NCBI GenBank assembly: GCA_965206775.1
Contig: CBDBKU010000003.1
Span: forward strand, 3,162,001-3,226,000
Direction: 5' to 3'
DNA length: 64,000 nucleotides
DNA from: VXMF01 sp965206775
GTDB lineage: Bacteria > Acidobacteriota > Terriglobia > Bryobacterales > UBA6623
In this document: positions 25,213-34,497 of the stretch, one piece after another
How positions within the stretch are numbered: the stretch's first letter is position 1
How the letters are laid out: each line of letters opens with the position of its first letter
Made by a program: the position numbers and the translations under genes
The notes under the pieces: generated by a model
What the model was told of the DNA's origin: nothing
Seen by the model: only the letters and a program-made list of their open reading frames with translations
Database searches by the model: none

Positions 25213-26751
25213 CTAGCTGGCCTTGGCCATCTGCTCTAGGGTGACGAACTGCTCCTTGAACGTCTTGAGAGCGCCTTCAAGCGCTGCAGTCGTCTCATCG
25301 TCCAGCTTCTGACGATCGCGGATCCTCGCCAGAGCCCCATCGGCTCCTTGCCGGTCGAGGAACTCGTACAGGCCGGTCTCGAAGCGGGCGACCTGGGATA
25401 GTTCGAGGTCGTCGAGGTAGCCCTTGGCTCCGGCGAAGACGATCGCAATCTGCTTCTCGACGGGCAGCGGCGCGTACTGCTTCTGCTTGAGGACCTCCAC
25501 CAGCCGATCCCCGCGGTGCAACTGCTGCTGCGAAGCCTTGTCGAGGTCGGAGCCGAACTGAGCGAACGCCGACAGAGCCCGGTATTGCGCTAGATCCAGT
25601 CGCAGCGTGCCGGCGATGGACTTCATTGCCTTGATCTGGGCGTTCCCGCCGACGCGGCTAACCGAGATGCCAACGTCGACCGCAGGGCGAACATCCGAGT
25701 TGAAGAGGTCGGCTTGCAGGTAGATCTGCCCGTCCGTGATCGAAATCACATTGGTGGGAATGTAGGCCGAAACGTCGCCGGCTTGCGTCTCGATGAACGG
25801 CAACGCCGTCAGCGAACCGCCACCGAGCCGCTCGCTAAGCTTGGCCGCGCGCTCCAGCAGGCGGGAGTGTAGGTAGAACACGTCTCCGGGGTACGCCTCG
25901 CGGCCCGGCGGGCGGCGCAGCAGGAGCGAAATCTCGCGGTACGCCGCAGCGTGCTTCGACAGGTCGTCGTAGACGCACAGCGCGTGGCGGCTCGTGTCGC
26001 GGAAGAACTCGCCAATCGCCGCTCCCGAGAAGGGAGCTAGGTATTGCATCGGGGCAGGATCGGAGGCCGAGGCCACCACGACAATCGAATAGTCCATCGC
26101 GCCGCGCTGCTCTAGCGTCTTGATGACCTGGGCGACCGTAGAGCGCTTCTGCCCGATCGCCACGTAAATGCAGATCACGTCACCGCCCTTCTGGTTGAGG
26201 ATGGTGTCGATCGCGATCGCGGTTTTGCCGGTCTGCCGGTCGCCGATGATGAGTTCGCGCTGGCCGCGGCCGATCGGGATCATGGAGTCGATCGCCTTGA
26301 GGCCGGTCTGCATCGGCTGCTTGACAGGTTCGCGATCAATGACGCCCGGCGCGAGCCTCTCGACCGGGTTGTACTGGGAGGACTCGATCGGGCCCTTGCC
26401 GTCCAGAGGCTGGCCGAGAGCGTTGACAACCCGGCCGAGCATCGCGTCGCCGACGGGAATCGAAATGATCCTGCCGGTGCGCCGCACTTGGTCGCCTTCC
26501 TTCAGCGCGGAATAGCCACCAAGCAAGACCGCACTCACCTGATCCTCCTCGAGGTTCATCGCGATACCTGCAATGCCTCCCGGGAAATCGAGCAGTTCGC
26601 CGGCCATGACCCGCTCCAAGCCGTGCAGGCGAGCGATGCCGTCTCCGAGCGAAAAGACCGAGCCGACCTCGGCGACCTCCACGGCGGACTCGTAATTCTG
26701 GATCCGGTCGCGGATTAGCTGCGTAATCTCCCCGGCGTTCATCTGGGCCAT
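25213..26751 (-). CDS. atpA: F1-ATP synthase subunit alpha
   Basis: 512 residues, start ATG 26751 with an AGGAAG-type ribosome-binding site just upstream. The N-terminal delta-binding helix (EITQLIRDRIQNY) and beta-barrel (VGSVFSLGDGIARLHGLERV) are standard. Walker A is GDRQTGKT at residues 170-177. VGIQKS-type text appears as AIGQKRSTVAQV, and the Arg finger lies in SVSRVGGNAQIKAMK. Non-catalytic nucleotide-binding subunit of F1. Full-length. Confidence 0.98.
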   Translation of the reverse strand: MAQMNAGEITQLIRDRIQNYESAVEVAEVGSVFSLGDGIARLHGLERVMAGELLDFPGGIAGIAMNLEEDQVSAVLLGGYSALKEGDQVRRTGRIISIPVGDAMLGRVVNALGQPLDGKGPIESSQYNPVERLAPGVIDREPVKQPMQTGLKAIDSMIPIGRGQRELIIGDRQTGKTAIAIDTILNQKGGDVICIYVAIGQKRSTVAQVIKTLEQRGAMDYSIVVVASASDPAPMQYLAPFSGAAIGEFFRDTSRHALCVYDDLSKHAAAYREISLLLRRPPGREAYPGDVFYLHSRLLERAAKLSERLGGGSLTALPFIETQAGDVSAYIPTNVISITDGQIYLQADLFNSDVRPAVDVGISVSRVGGNAQIKAMKSIAGTLRLDLAQYRALSAFAQFGSDLDKASQQQLHRGDRLVEVLKQKQYAPLPVEKQIAIVFAGAKGYLDDLELSQVARFETGLYEFLDRQGADGALARIRDRQKLDDETTAALEGALKTFKEQFVTLEQMAKAS

Positions 26752-26779
26752 TCGGTTGGCTTCCTTTCCAAGGGCGGGA

Positions 26780-27343
26780 TCAGCTGTTCACCGAAGTAAG
26801 GCTGGCGGCTAGCGATCCTAGTGAGGCGCGAAGCGACCCGTCGTACAGCATCGAGCCGATCTGCACAGAAGCCCCTCCCAGCAGGCTGGAATCGAGCACG
26901 TAGGCCGGACGAACCTGCATGCCGGTCAACTCTCGGAATCGCTGCTCCAACACGGCCTTCTGGTCGTCCCCGATCCACTCGGCGACCCGAACCTCGACCT
27001 CTACACGGTTGCGGATCTGATCCAACCAGGCACGGAAGGACTGAAGGAGCAAGTCGAAGTGTCCGATGCGCCGGTGATCCACGACAACGTAGAGGAAGTT
27101 CTGGATGACGCGGGCTAGGCCGATCCGTTCGCCGATCGCGGCCACAATGCCTCGCTTCTCCCGCGGCGAAACCGCTGGCGATCGAAGCACGCTGTCCAGA
27201 TCGGAAGATTGCGCCAGGACGTCTCCGAACTCTTGGATTTGCTCCAGCGCCTGTTCCGGCGTCACGCCCGAATCGGGCTGCATCAAGACATCCGCAAGGG
27301 CTGTGACATAGCGATTGGCAACTGCTTGGGTCATGTCAGCCAT
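26780..27343 (-). CDS. atpH: F1-ATP synthase subunit delta (OSCP)
   Basis: 187 residues from ATG 27343; an ATG three codons in (MTQAVANRYVTALADVL) is also plausible. The six-helix N-domain and the C-terminal strand region (VRPAYVLDSSLLGGASVQIG then SMLYDGSLRASL) are typical. It ties F1 to the peripheral stalk. It is the first gene of the four-gene cluster; no b-subunit gene (atpF), a- or c-subunit gene lies upstream in this window, so the F0 genes must be elsewhere. Confidence 0.95.
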   Translation of the reverse strand: MADMTQAVANRYVTALADVLMQPDSGVTPEQALEQIQEFGDVLAQSSDLDSVLRSPAVSPREKRGIVAAIGERIGLARVIQNFLYVVVDHRRIGHFDLLLQSFRAWLDQIRNRVEVEVRVAEWIGDDQKAVLEQRFRELTGMQVRPAYVLDSSLLGGASVQIGSMLYDGSLRASLGSLAASLTSVNS

Positions 27344-28163
27344 CGGCACGGTTCCTAGGCGTTGCAGTCCGTGGAAGCCGTGAAATCTAGGGGGCGGGGA
27401 GCCCGCTGCCGACATGGCTGGCGATCTCCCTAAAACTCTAAGCTAGCACAGATTTGGCTGGGGAGCGCAATCGGTTCCGGACACTGCGGGAGCCGAAGTG
27501 ACGACGGAGATTCAGACGGGATCGCGGGATGCTCCGAAGGTGGTCAAGGCATCGGCCATGGCACGATGCGCCAAGGGGAAAAGGCGGGTCGGACCCACGT
27601 GCCGAGGGGACCCGCCGGTCAATGAAGGGCGCAATCCCTCGTCTGGCGCCACGCAAGACCGAGCCGGGGAATCGCTCGGCCTCGGACGGTGTCACGCTAC
27701 CGAGGCTCGGCTCGGCGAGCACCCGGTGCGTGCTGGGCAGCGACGCGGAGCAGTTACAGATAGGGCGGCTCCTTCCGAGACATCTGCTGTGGGCGGGCCG
27801 GATCGATCCTTAGCAGCTGCGAAACGTCGTCGACCGGGCACCGGCCACCGAGAATACGGCGGAACCGATCGGGTGCCCCCGCGCATGTGCTCAGGTCACC
27901 CGGACGCTGCCTCATGCTGCGCGAACGGGCCAGCCATCGAAGGCGACCCTCCCAGGACATTGCGGCTACGGCAGGTGATGTATTCCTGTCCAACTCACGC
28001 GCAGTTTGCCTGGAAGGACAGCGAGTTCCAAGCGCGCGAATCGCAAGCTGGACTGTGGCGGGCCTCACCCGAGCGGCCATCGTGCGTGACGTGGCGGAGT
28101 TCGGCCGATCCGACCGGCGCTTGCTGGTATGTTGATACTTCCCTATCGGAAGTCTGTCGCAGC
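27344..28163. other. 820-bp divergent intergenic region between atpH and the DapA-like gene
   Basis: Frames are open through much of it because of the GC content, but none resembles a family or has a good start. It should contain the atp promoter (leftwards) and the promoter of the DapA-like gene (rightwards). No atpF could be found. Confidence 0.45.
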
Positions 28164-29066
28164 ATGTCGAGCATCACACCCGCGCTGGTAGGTCCGATCG
28201 GATTCCCCGTCACTCCTTGGAGGGAGGATCTTTCGCTCGACGAGGGAGCGCTCAAAGTCCACACCAAGCGAATGCTTGACGCCGGACTGGAGGCGCTCTG
28301 CTTTTGCGGGAGCAATGGCGAGCAGCACGCGCTGGACCTGACCGATTACGAGCGAATCTGCGAGGCGGCCGGGGAGGCGGCCGGAAATCGCGCCTATCTG
28401 ATTTTCGGAGCGGGCCAGAGCTGGCGCATTGCCTGCCGTCAAGCCAGCCTAGCCCGCCGGGCCGGTGCGCACGCGATCCTCTGCATCGCCCCGTACATGG
28501 GCGACGAGAACGAGCCAGGACTGGCCGACTACTACCGAGGCGTCGCAGATTCCGCTGGCATCAGCGTAATCCTCTACCAGACGAAGTGGAGCGGCGTCCT
28601 GCCGCTGTCTTTACTGGAGCGCCTGGCGGATGTCCAGAACATCCGCATGGTCAAGGATGAGAACGGCAACCTCTCGCACTACCTCAATGTACGAAGGCAT
28701 TTCGGGGATCGATTCGGTTGGATCAACGGTATGGCCGAGCCATTTGTCCCCAGCTACTGGAATCTCGGAATCGAGACATTCACTTCGGGCCTGGCCTGCT
28801 TCATGCCGCACGTAACGCTCCGCATCCGGGACCTGGCGCAAGAAGGGAAGTTTGACGACGTGAACGCCGTCCTTGACGATGTAGTCGTCCCCATGTACGA
28901 ATTGCGCAATCGCCGCCCCGGATACAAGGTGTCGATGATCAAGACTGCGATGTCTCTCGCTGGGATCGAGGCCGGAAGCGTTCGACCACCCTTGATTCCC
29001 ATGGACGCGGTTGACAAGGAAGACTTGCGCTCCTTGATGGCCCGTCACGGCCTCCTAGGGCAATAG
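28164..29066 (+). CDS. DapA-family lyase/dehydratase
   Basis: 300 residues from ATG 28164; the frame is open far upstream but the TIM-barrel starts here (ITPALVGPIGFPVTPWREDL). Family landmarks: the phosphate/carboxylate loop CFCGSNGEQHALDL, the catalytic Tyr in ISVILYQTKWSG and the Schiff-base Lys in NIRMVKDENGN (about residue 165). The sequence is closer in feel to sugar-acid members (5-dehydro-4-deoxyglucarate dehydratase, KDG aldolase type) than to lysine-pathway DapA, and the surrounding carbohydrate genes support this, but substrate is inference. A secreted methyltransferase starts 10 bases downstream. Confidence 0.85.
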   Translation: MSSITPALVGPIGFPVTPWREDLSLDEGALKVHTKRMLDAGLEALCFCGSNGEQHALDLTDYERICEAAGEAAGNRAYLIFGAGQSWRIACRQASLARRAGAHAILCIAPYMGDENEPGLADYYRGVADSAGISVILYQTKWSGVLPLSLLERLADVQNIRMVKDENGNLSHYLNVRRHFGDRFGWINGMAEPFVPSYWNLGIETFTSGLACFMPHVTLRIRDLAQEGKFDDVNAVLDDVVVPMYELRNRRPGYKVSMIKTAMSLAGIEAGSVRPPLIPMDAVDKEDLRSLMARHGLLGQ

Positions 29067-29076
29067 GAGCCCGGGC

Positions 29077-29796
29077 GTGAGACCGGTTCGAATCTCGGCG
29101 TCTCTTGTCGCGGTCTTGCTTGCCCAGATTGCGCCGGCGCCCGCACAGCCAAACCCCGCCCAGGAAGAGCGTCCAGCCCAGAATGCGCCGTCCGCAAGGC
29201 CTCCGCGACAGATCGCGCCGGTGATGAGCTATCTCGGCGCAGACTGGCTCATTCGACCGGAACGCAAGCGCGAGGAGCAACCCGAGCGGGTCGTGGCCGC
29301 CTTGCGCATTCCGGAAGGGTCCACCGTGATCGACCTCGGGGCAGGCGTCGGGTACTTTACCTGGAGGCTTGCCAAGCAGGTCGGTCCCGAAGGCAAGGTC
29401 ATAGCGACCGACGTCCAGCCGGAAATGCTGGACATGCTCGTCCTGAACATGCGGAATCGAGGCATCGAAAACGTCAAGACAGTCCTGGCGACGCATTCGG
29501 ACGCGCGGCTCCCCGCCGATGGCGAAGCCGAGCTCGCGCTGCTCGTGGATGTCTACCACGAACTGGCCTTTCCGGCACTGACCATGCAGCATGTCCGTCG
29601 CTCGTTGAAACCGGGCGGCCGCTTGGTCCTAGTCGAGTACAGGAAGGAAGATCCCTGGATTCCTATCCATCCGCTGCACAAGATGACAGTGGACGAAGCA
29701 AGAAGTGAGATCGAGCCGACGGGATTCGAGTTTGTCGAGGCGCTGGAATTCCTGCCGTCCCAGCACATCATCATCTTCAAGCGTCCCGAGAGCTAG
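29077..29796 (+). CDS. exported class I SAM-dependent methyltransferase
   Basis: 239 residues from GTG 29077. The N-terminus (ISASLVAVLLAQIAPAPAQP) is a signal peptide followed by a Pro/Ala/Gln-rich linker, then a complete methyltransferase domain: motif I STVIDLGAGVGYFTWRLAKQ (about residues 85-104), IATDVQPEMLDML, a motif IV stretch ELALLVDVYHEL and LKPGGRLVLVEYR. A SAM enzyme with an export signal is odd because SAM is cytosolic; similar signal-bearing proteins are seen in Acidobacteria and Planctomycetes. The substrate is unknown. It probably shares a transcript with the DapA-like gene. Confidence 0.8.
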   Translation: MRPVRISASLVAVLLAQIAPAPAQPNPAQEERPAQNAPSARPPRQIAPVMSYLGADWLIRPERKREEQPERVVAALRIPEGSTVIDLGAGVGYFTWRLAKQVGPEGKVIATDVQPEMLDMLVLNMRNRGIENVKTVLATHSDARLPADGEAELALLVDVYHELAFPALTMQHVRRSLKPGGRLVLVEYRKEDPWIPIHPLHKMTVDEARSEIEPTGFEFVEALEFLPSQHIIIFKRPES

Positions 29797-29837
29797 GACC
29801 TGCGAGGTCGATCGCCAGGTGAGGGATGCCCGTGGGC

Positions 29838-30461
29838 TTAAATCGAAGTCAGCTTGGCGAACGGCTTGGTGTGGATGACGGACTTCAAGTCGGGGTCTCG
29901 CCGCGCGATTATCCGGATGCTGGGGTCGATAGCAATCGCCTTCTTCAACGGAGCCATGGCGCCTGTGGTCTGGCCCGCCAGAATCTTTGCCACCGCCTTG
30001 AGGTAATGCACGTGTGCGGCGTCGGCGTCGATTGCAAGCGCCCTGTTGCAAACTCGCACGGTATCGGCGAACTCGCCGTCGTTCACGAGCTTCACGGCAT
30101 AGTTATAATGCTCATCCAAGGTTTCCAGCTTCGGCCGTTTGCGCGCTGTCCTTTGATTGCAGATCTCGATGTAGACTCGCGCCCTGTGCCCTAGGCCGGC
30201 GTTCGGACCGGACCGCACCTTTTCCAGAATGCGTCTCGCCATTCCGAACTTACCGTCTCTGAACAGCGCCGCAGCCCTGCTGAACAGCTCCGCCTGACGA
30301 GCTTCGGCAGCGCGCGCCCGGCTGATGGCGCGCTGAGTTGCGGCACTGGCACTGGAGGACACCTTGTCGGAATGAGTTCGCAACGCGCCTCGCAACTGGC
30401 GCAGCTCAGGCCTTCGACGCTGCGATGAAGCTTGGTCTGGAGAAGTTGCCTCGCTCGGCAT
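29838..30461 (-). CDS. TPR-repeat protein, unknown function
   Basis: 207 residues from ATG 30461 (MPSEATSPDQASSQRRRPEL), a basic, Ser/Ala-rich N-terminus followed by helical repeats. TPR-like pairs are visible at RQAELFSRAAALFRDGKFGM then ARRILEKV, at LDEHYNYAVKLVNDGEFADT then VRVCNRALAID, and at HVHYLKAVAKILAGQ then APLKKAIAIDPS. No signal peptide. It is convergent with the methyltransferase and divergent from the uracil-DNA glycosylase. TPR proteins act as binding scaffolds; no more can be said. Confidence 0.65.
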   Translation of the reverse strand: MPSEATSPDQASSQRRRPELRQLRGALRTHSDKVSSSASAATQRAISRARAAEARQAELFSRAAALFRDGKFGMARRILEKVRSGPNAGLGHRARVYIEICNQRTARKRPKLETLDEHYNYAVKLVNDGEFADTVRVCNRALAIDADAAHVHYLKAVAKILAGQTTGAMAPLKKAIAIDPSIRIIARRDPDLKSVIHTKPFAKLTSI

Positions 30462-30713
30462 GGACCGCTCCCGCGGCCGGCGGCCTGTCCCGTCTTGTGA
30501 GCGGAAACGAGCTTCGGTTTCCGGCACGCTTGAGTGTGCGAGTTTATAGCAGATAAATCGGACATAGGCAAGCCCGTGCGAGTTGGCGGGCAAGATCCGC
30601 CAGGCGCAAGACCGAGGAACCAGCCTTGTCTTCGCCCGCAATCGCCTATCGATTGGGATCGCTTGGATTGCTGCAGGCCCGACATCCGGCCGAGTGCTAG
30701 ACTGCGACGATCC
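30462..30713. other. divergent intergenic region (TPR gene / uracil-DNA glycosylase)
   Basis: No gene supported; presumably both promoters. Confidence 0.4.
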
Positions 30714-31421
30714 GTGACTGAAGACTCCAGAATAGGCGCTCTCGCCTCGCTGCAGCGGGAGATCGTGCAATGCGAGCTTTGCGCGCGGCTCGTCGAGCAT
30801 CGCCGGAATGTCGCGTGTGCAAAGCGGCGGGCTTACCGGGACTGGGATTACTGGGGGAGGCCCGTGCCGTCCTTCGGCGATCCGCACGCGGGCCTGCTGC
30901 TCGTCGGGCTCGCCCCAGGGGCCCACGGCGCGAATCGAACGGGACGCGTGTTCACGGGCGATGGCTCGGGCGACTTCCTGTATGGCGCGCTCTACGAGAC
31001 CGGCTTCGCGTCACAGGCGTCGGCGACTTCGCGCGACGACGGCTTGACGCTGAGGGACTGCTACATTTCTTCCGCAGTCCGTTGCGTGCCTCCCGGGAAC
31101 CGGCCAACACCGGCAGAATTTTCGCAGTGCCGCAGCTTTTTGGAACGAGAGGTCGCGCTTCTTCCGAGGCTCCGCACGGTTCTGGTCCTAGGACAACTCG
31201 CCCTGAACTCATACCTGGCCGTGTTGCGCAGCCGGGGCAACCGGATTCGCAAGAAGGACTGGCCATTCGCCCACGGCGCGCGATACCGCCTTCCCGGCGA
31301 GGGCCCCACCCTGCTGTGCAGCTACCACCCCAGCCGGCAGAACACGCAGACCGGCCGGCTGACAAAGCCCATGATGATCGGAGTCCTGCAGCTTGCCAAG
31401 ATTGCCCTAGGACCGCGATAG
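30714..31421 (+). CDS. uracil-DNA glycosylase family 5 (UdgB-like)
   Basis: 236 residues from GTG 30714. Removes uracil and other deaminated bases from DNA. Motif A is GLAPGAHGANRTGRVFTGD, the family-5 form lacking the polar Asp/Asn of other UDGs, and motif B is SYHPSRQNTQTG. The iron-sulfur Cys pattern is visible: C-x2-C in VQCELCARL at the N-terminus, then Cys in AVRCVPPGNRPT and SQCRSFLE. A conserved PSFGDPHAGLLLVGLAPG links them. Length fits the family. The frame is open further upstream, but the iron-sulfur Cys motif sits naturally just after this start. Confidence 0.9.
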   Translation: MTEDSRIGALASLQREIVQCELCARLVEHRRNVACAKRRAYRDWDYWGRPVPSFGDPHAGLLLVGLAPGAHGANRTGRVFTGDGSGDFLYGALYETGFASQASATSRDDGLTLRDCYISSAVRCVPPGNRPTPAEFSQCRSFLEREVALLPRLRTVLVLGQLALNSYLAVLRSRGNRIRKKDWPFAHGARYRLPGEGPTLLCSYHPSRQNTQTGRLTKPMMIGVLQLAKIALGPR

Positions 31422-31469
31422 GGCTTCCTTTCTGCGCCGAAACTAGAAAAATAAAAAAATCTATCCAAG

Positions 31470-31505
31470 GTGCAACCACTTGCCGGTGGTTTTCATCTAT
31501 ACTGT
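31470..31505. promoter_or_regulatory. hairpin and -10-like box between UDG and DksA-like genes
   Basis: AACCAC and GTGGTT flank TTGCCG, followed by TTTTC, and then TATACT at 31498-31503. The hairpin may end UDG transcription and the TATACT could be the -10 of the DksA-like gene; no good -35 at the right distance is visible. Confidence 0.3.
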
Positions 31506-31610
31506 TCTGGTTAGGGTGATTGGACCGTGTGAGTAGCCGCCCCCTTAACGGGGATGGCGCCCTGTCAGCAACAGCGCTCACTCAAGATCAACCACAAGGA
31601 GAGAAAGAAA

Positions 31611-31982
31611 ATGCTATACGAAAACAAGGAAGTTGTGCGTCTGCAACTATTGGGCAAACTCGAGGACCTGACCAAGAGGGACAGCCGGGACGAACTGATC
31701 CGCGAGCGGTGCAATGATCCAATGGATCAGATGCAGAACCGTTTCGAGATGGATCTGACCATCAGCGTCATTAACAACGACTGGGAGACCCGCAGGGCCG
31801 TGGAGACGGCCTTGAAGCTACTCGACATCAACGAGTACGGCATCTGCCAGGACTGCGGCGCAGAGATCAATCCGAAACGCCTCGAGGCCATCCCGTGGAC
31901 CACGCTATGCGTGTACTGCCAGGGCGAGTACGACTGCTCCGGCGTCGCGGCTGGGCAGACGGACTACCGGCGGGCGGCATAA
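31611..31982 (+). CDS. DksA/TraR-type C4 zinc-finger transcription factor
   Basis: 123 residues from ATG 31611, with AAGGAGAG just ahead as a strong ribosome-binding site. N-terminal helices (ENKEVVRLQLLGKLEDL) form a short coiled coil; the middle has MDQMQNRFEMDLTISVINN and ETRRAVETALKLLD; the C-terminus has the zinc finger GICQDCGAEINPKRLEAIPW with CVYCQGE (C-x2-C, 17 residues, C-x2-C). DksA-type proteins bind the RNA-polymerase secondary channel and modulate rRNA and stress promoters with ppGpp. The coiled-coil tip Asp pair of E. coli DksA cannot be matched with certainty. It stands as a single gene. Confidence 0.9.
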   Translation: MLYENKEVVRLQLLGKLEDLTKRDSRDELIRERCNDPMDQMQNRFEMDLTISVINNDWETRRAVETALKLLDINEYGICQDCGAEINPKRLEAIPWTTLCVYCQGEYDCSGVAAGQTDYRRAA

Positions 31983-32090
31983 GCGCCAATTCAACTAGGG
32001 AAACCCATGTTTGGCCGGTAAGCGGCCTCGGACAACGCTGCGCTCGCACGCGTAACGGTAGGGGTGCGTCCGCGCTCCCTGCCCCGTCCG

Positions 32091-34445
32091 TTATGGGGCA
32101 GCGGAGCGAGACAACGCAAAGGTGACGATGTTCTTACCGGCGGCGATCGTCACGAACTGCTTCCCGCGGAGCATATAAGTCATTGGCGAAGCCCGAACCC
32201 GCGCATTTAGGTGCCGGCTCCAAAGAAGTTTCCCGTCGGAGATGCGGGCTGCGCTGAACGTGCCTTCGTTATCGGCGAAGAACACCAGCCCCCCGGCTGT
32301 TGACGCGACACCGGACCAGTTGACTCGGATTGAGTCGCCGAGCTTGCGCTCCCAGGCAATGCGACCAGTCGAGACATCGATTGCCCTGAGATAGCGCTCG
32401 CCCGAATCGTCGGGCGGTTCCCGCGCAGTGCCGCCGTAGAACGTCTTGCCTGGTGCCCAAGTCTCGATGCGCTTTGTGAAGACGTGGCAGCCCTCCGAGG
32501 CCATCGTGAAGAATAGGCCTGTCGCGGGATCGAACGACTTTGCCGGCCAGTTGGTGGCGCCCTGGAGTCCCGGACAGACGAGATTGCCGCCCGGAGTCGG
32601 ACGGGTGCCCGGCACTAGCACCGGGCGGCCGTCGTCACCGATGCGCTCGGCCCAAGTCAGTTTCTGAACGAACGGTTCCGCCAGGAGCAACTCGCCGTCC
32701 GCACGGTCCAGGACATAGAAGAACCCGTTGCGATTCGCGTGGATCAGCAGTTTGCGCCGCTCGCCATTCCAGGCCATGTCGGCTAGGACCGGGGTTTGGA
32801 TCGAGTCCCAGTCGTGCTCGTCATGGGGCGTGTATTGGTAGTGCCATACGAGGTCGCCGGTGTCCGGCCTCAGGGCGAGGATCGAGTTTGAGTAGAGGTT
32901 GTCCCCGAGGCGCTCGTCGCCGTTCATGTCAGGGCACGGATTGCCCGTCGGCCAGTACAGCAGGTCGAGGTCCGCGTCGTAGGTGCCGGTGAGCCAGGTA
33001 GTCCCGCAGCCGTGCGGCAGCACCGAACCGTTCCACGTCTCCGAAAGAGGCTCGCCGGGCAGAGGGATCGTCCAGAACCTCCAGCGCTCTTCCCCTGAGC
33101 GGGGGTCGTAGGCGGCTAGGAATCCGCGCACGCCCTGGTCGCCGCCAGAGATTCCTGAAACCACAAGGTCCTTGACGATCAGTGGCGCCATCGTGGCGTT
33201 GTAGTTCTCCCTGTAGTCCGCCATCTGGGTGTCCCAGAGCTTGCGTCCGGTGAGACGGTCAATCGCCAGCAAGTGGGCATGGTCCGTGACAACGAAGAGC
33301 AGCCCGCCGAGCAACGCGACTCCCCGGTTGGCTGCACGGGCCGCGGCTCCTAGGATCCCCGGAGTGCGAGGCTGGCTGTAGGTCCAGATCCGGCGACCGT
33401 GCGTTGCGTCCAGGGCATGCACTTCGTTAGCGAACGTCACGTACATGACGCCGTCGGAGACGACTGGGGTCGTCTCGAGCAGGTTCGGGGAATCAAGCGG
33501 GTAAAGCCAGGCGATCTCGAGGCCGCGTACGTTGCCGGCGTTGATCTGGTCCAGCAAGCTGTGGCGGTTTCCGTCGAGTCTACCGTTGTACGTCGGCCAT
33601 TCGCCGGGCTTGGGATGGAGGATCCGGTCGAAGGTCAGCCCCTCGCCAGCAACGTCTTGCGCCGCTCGCGACGAAAGCTCTGCCGAGCCGTCCTGGCGAC
33701 TCAGGAATGCCACCAGGTCCGTGCTGTCGCGTTCGTCCAAGGCAACAGCCGGCATGAGCGAACCCTCGCGTTCTGTCACTGCCGCCGTGTCGGCGAGCGC
33801 TACGAACCGGAACTGCCCGTCGAACGTTTGGAGTTGCAGGTCAATTCCGCTGCGATTGCGGGCGAACCCTTCAACTGTGGTGCCGTCGAGCATGCGGATC
33901 TCGACGACTCCGTATCCGTCGACGATGCTCGCATCGGGATCCGCAACCGATCGTCGAATCTGATCGAGCGTTTGCTCGGACCCGGTCCAAGCGAGGGCCG
34001 GGCCCAGAAGGCGGTTCTCCGGGCCTCTCGCGTGGCACCCGCCGCACCCGTGGTTCCGGAACAGGTCGGCTCCGCGATCGGGATTGCCCTGAACCGGGCT
34101 GTCCACCGCCGGGCGAGTCAACGAGGCGAAGAAGGCCAATAGTTGGGTCAGTGCCGGCTCTGAGATGCTGATTGCCGGCATGCCCCGGTCCGGCAAACCC
34201 TTTCGCACGATGTCCCGCATCGTGTCGTGCCCGCGACCGATGGCGACGCCCGGCGTCACGATATCGGGAGCGTATTCCCCGCCCCGCCCGTCGCCGCCGT
34301 GGCAACTGCCGCAGTGAACCTCGAAGGCTTCCTTGCCCGCTTGCAGATCGGCTGCGCTCTGCGCCGCGGCACCCGTCGCCAGAACAGCTAGCAGGATGGA
34401 TGCTGCCAACATGCTGCGGACCCCGCTGAACAGGACTCTGTGCAC
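32091..34445 (-). CDS. PQQ-dependent dehydrogenase with N-terminal cytochrome c domains
   Basis: 784 residues, GTG 34445 start (ATG 34412 is a shorter alternative), signal peptide ending LATGAAAQ. Residues ~30-110 are a cytochrome c with haem site CGSCH; ~120-190 hold a second, CGGCH, followed by a beta domain with LDGTTVEGFARNRSGIDLQL. From ~280 an eight-bladed quinoprotein propeller follows with repeating W-docking motifs (GRRIWTY, GRKLWDT, GEERWRFW, GDLVWHY, GRIAWERK, GKLLWSRH). TPHDEHDWDS holds the catalytic-Asp region; an Asp two residues on resembles the lanthanide-ligand Asp of XoxF-type enzymes. Periplasmic oxidation of an alcohol or sugar, passing electrons to haem c. The gene is monocistronic. 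Confidence 0.92.
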   Translation of the reverse strand: MHRVLFSGVRSMLAASILLAVLATGAAAQSAADLQAGKEAFEVHCGSCHGGDGRGGEYAPDIVTPGVAIGRGHDTMRDIVRKGLPDRGMPAISISEPALTQLLAFFASLTRPAVDSPVQGNPDRGADLFRNHGCGGCHARGPENRLLGPALAWTGSEQTLDQIRRSVADPDASIVDGYGVVEIRMLDGTTVEGFARNRSGIDLQLQTFDGQFRFVALADTAAVTEREGSLMPAVALDERDSTDLVAFLSRQDGSAELSSRAAQDVAGEGLTFDRILHPKPGEWPTYNGRLDGNRHSLLDQINAGNVRGLEIAWLYPLDSPNLLETTPVVSDGVMYVTFANEVHALDATHGRRIWTYSQPRTPGILGAAARAANRGVALLGGLLFVVTDHAHLLAIDRLTGRKLWDTQMADYRENYNATMAPLIVKDLVVSGISGGDQGVRGFLAAYDPRSGEERWRFWTIPLPGEPLSETWNGSVLPHGCGTTWLTGTYDADLDLLYWPTGNPCPDMNGDERLGDNLYSNSILALRPDTGDLVWHYQYTPHDEHDWDSIQTPVLADMAWNGERRKLLIHANRNGFFYVLDRADGELLLAEPFVQKLTWAERIGDDGRPVLVPGTRPTPGGNLVCPGLQGATNWPAKSFDPATGLFFTMASEGCHVFTKRIETWAPGKTFYGGTAREPPDDSGERYLRAIDVSTGRIAWERKLGDSIRVNWSGVASTAGGLVFFADNEGTFSAARISDGKLLWSRHLNARVRASPMTYMLRGKQFVTIAAGKNIVTFALSRSAAP

Positions 34446-34497
34446 GAGAAGGAAGATTCACGCGCCGGCAGCCGTGCGCGTCGCGCCAGGCAGGCGG

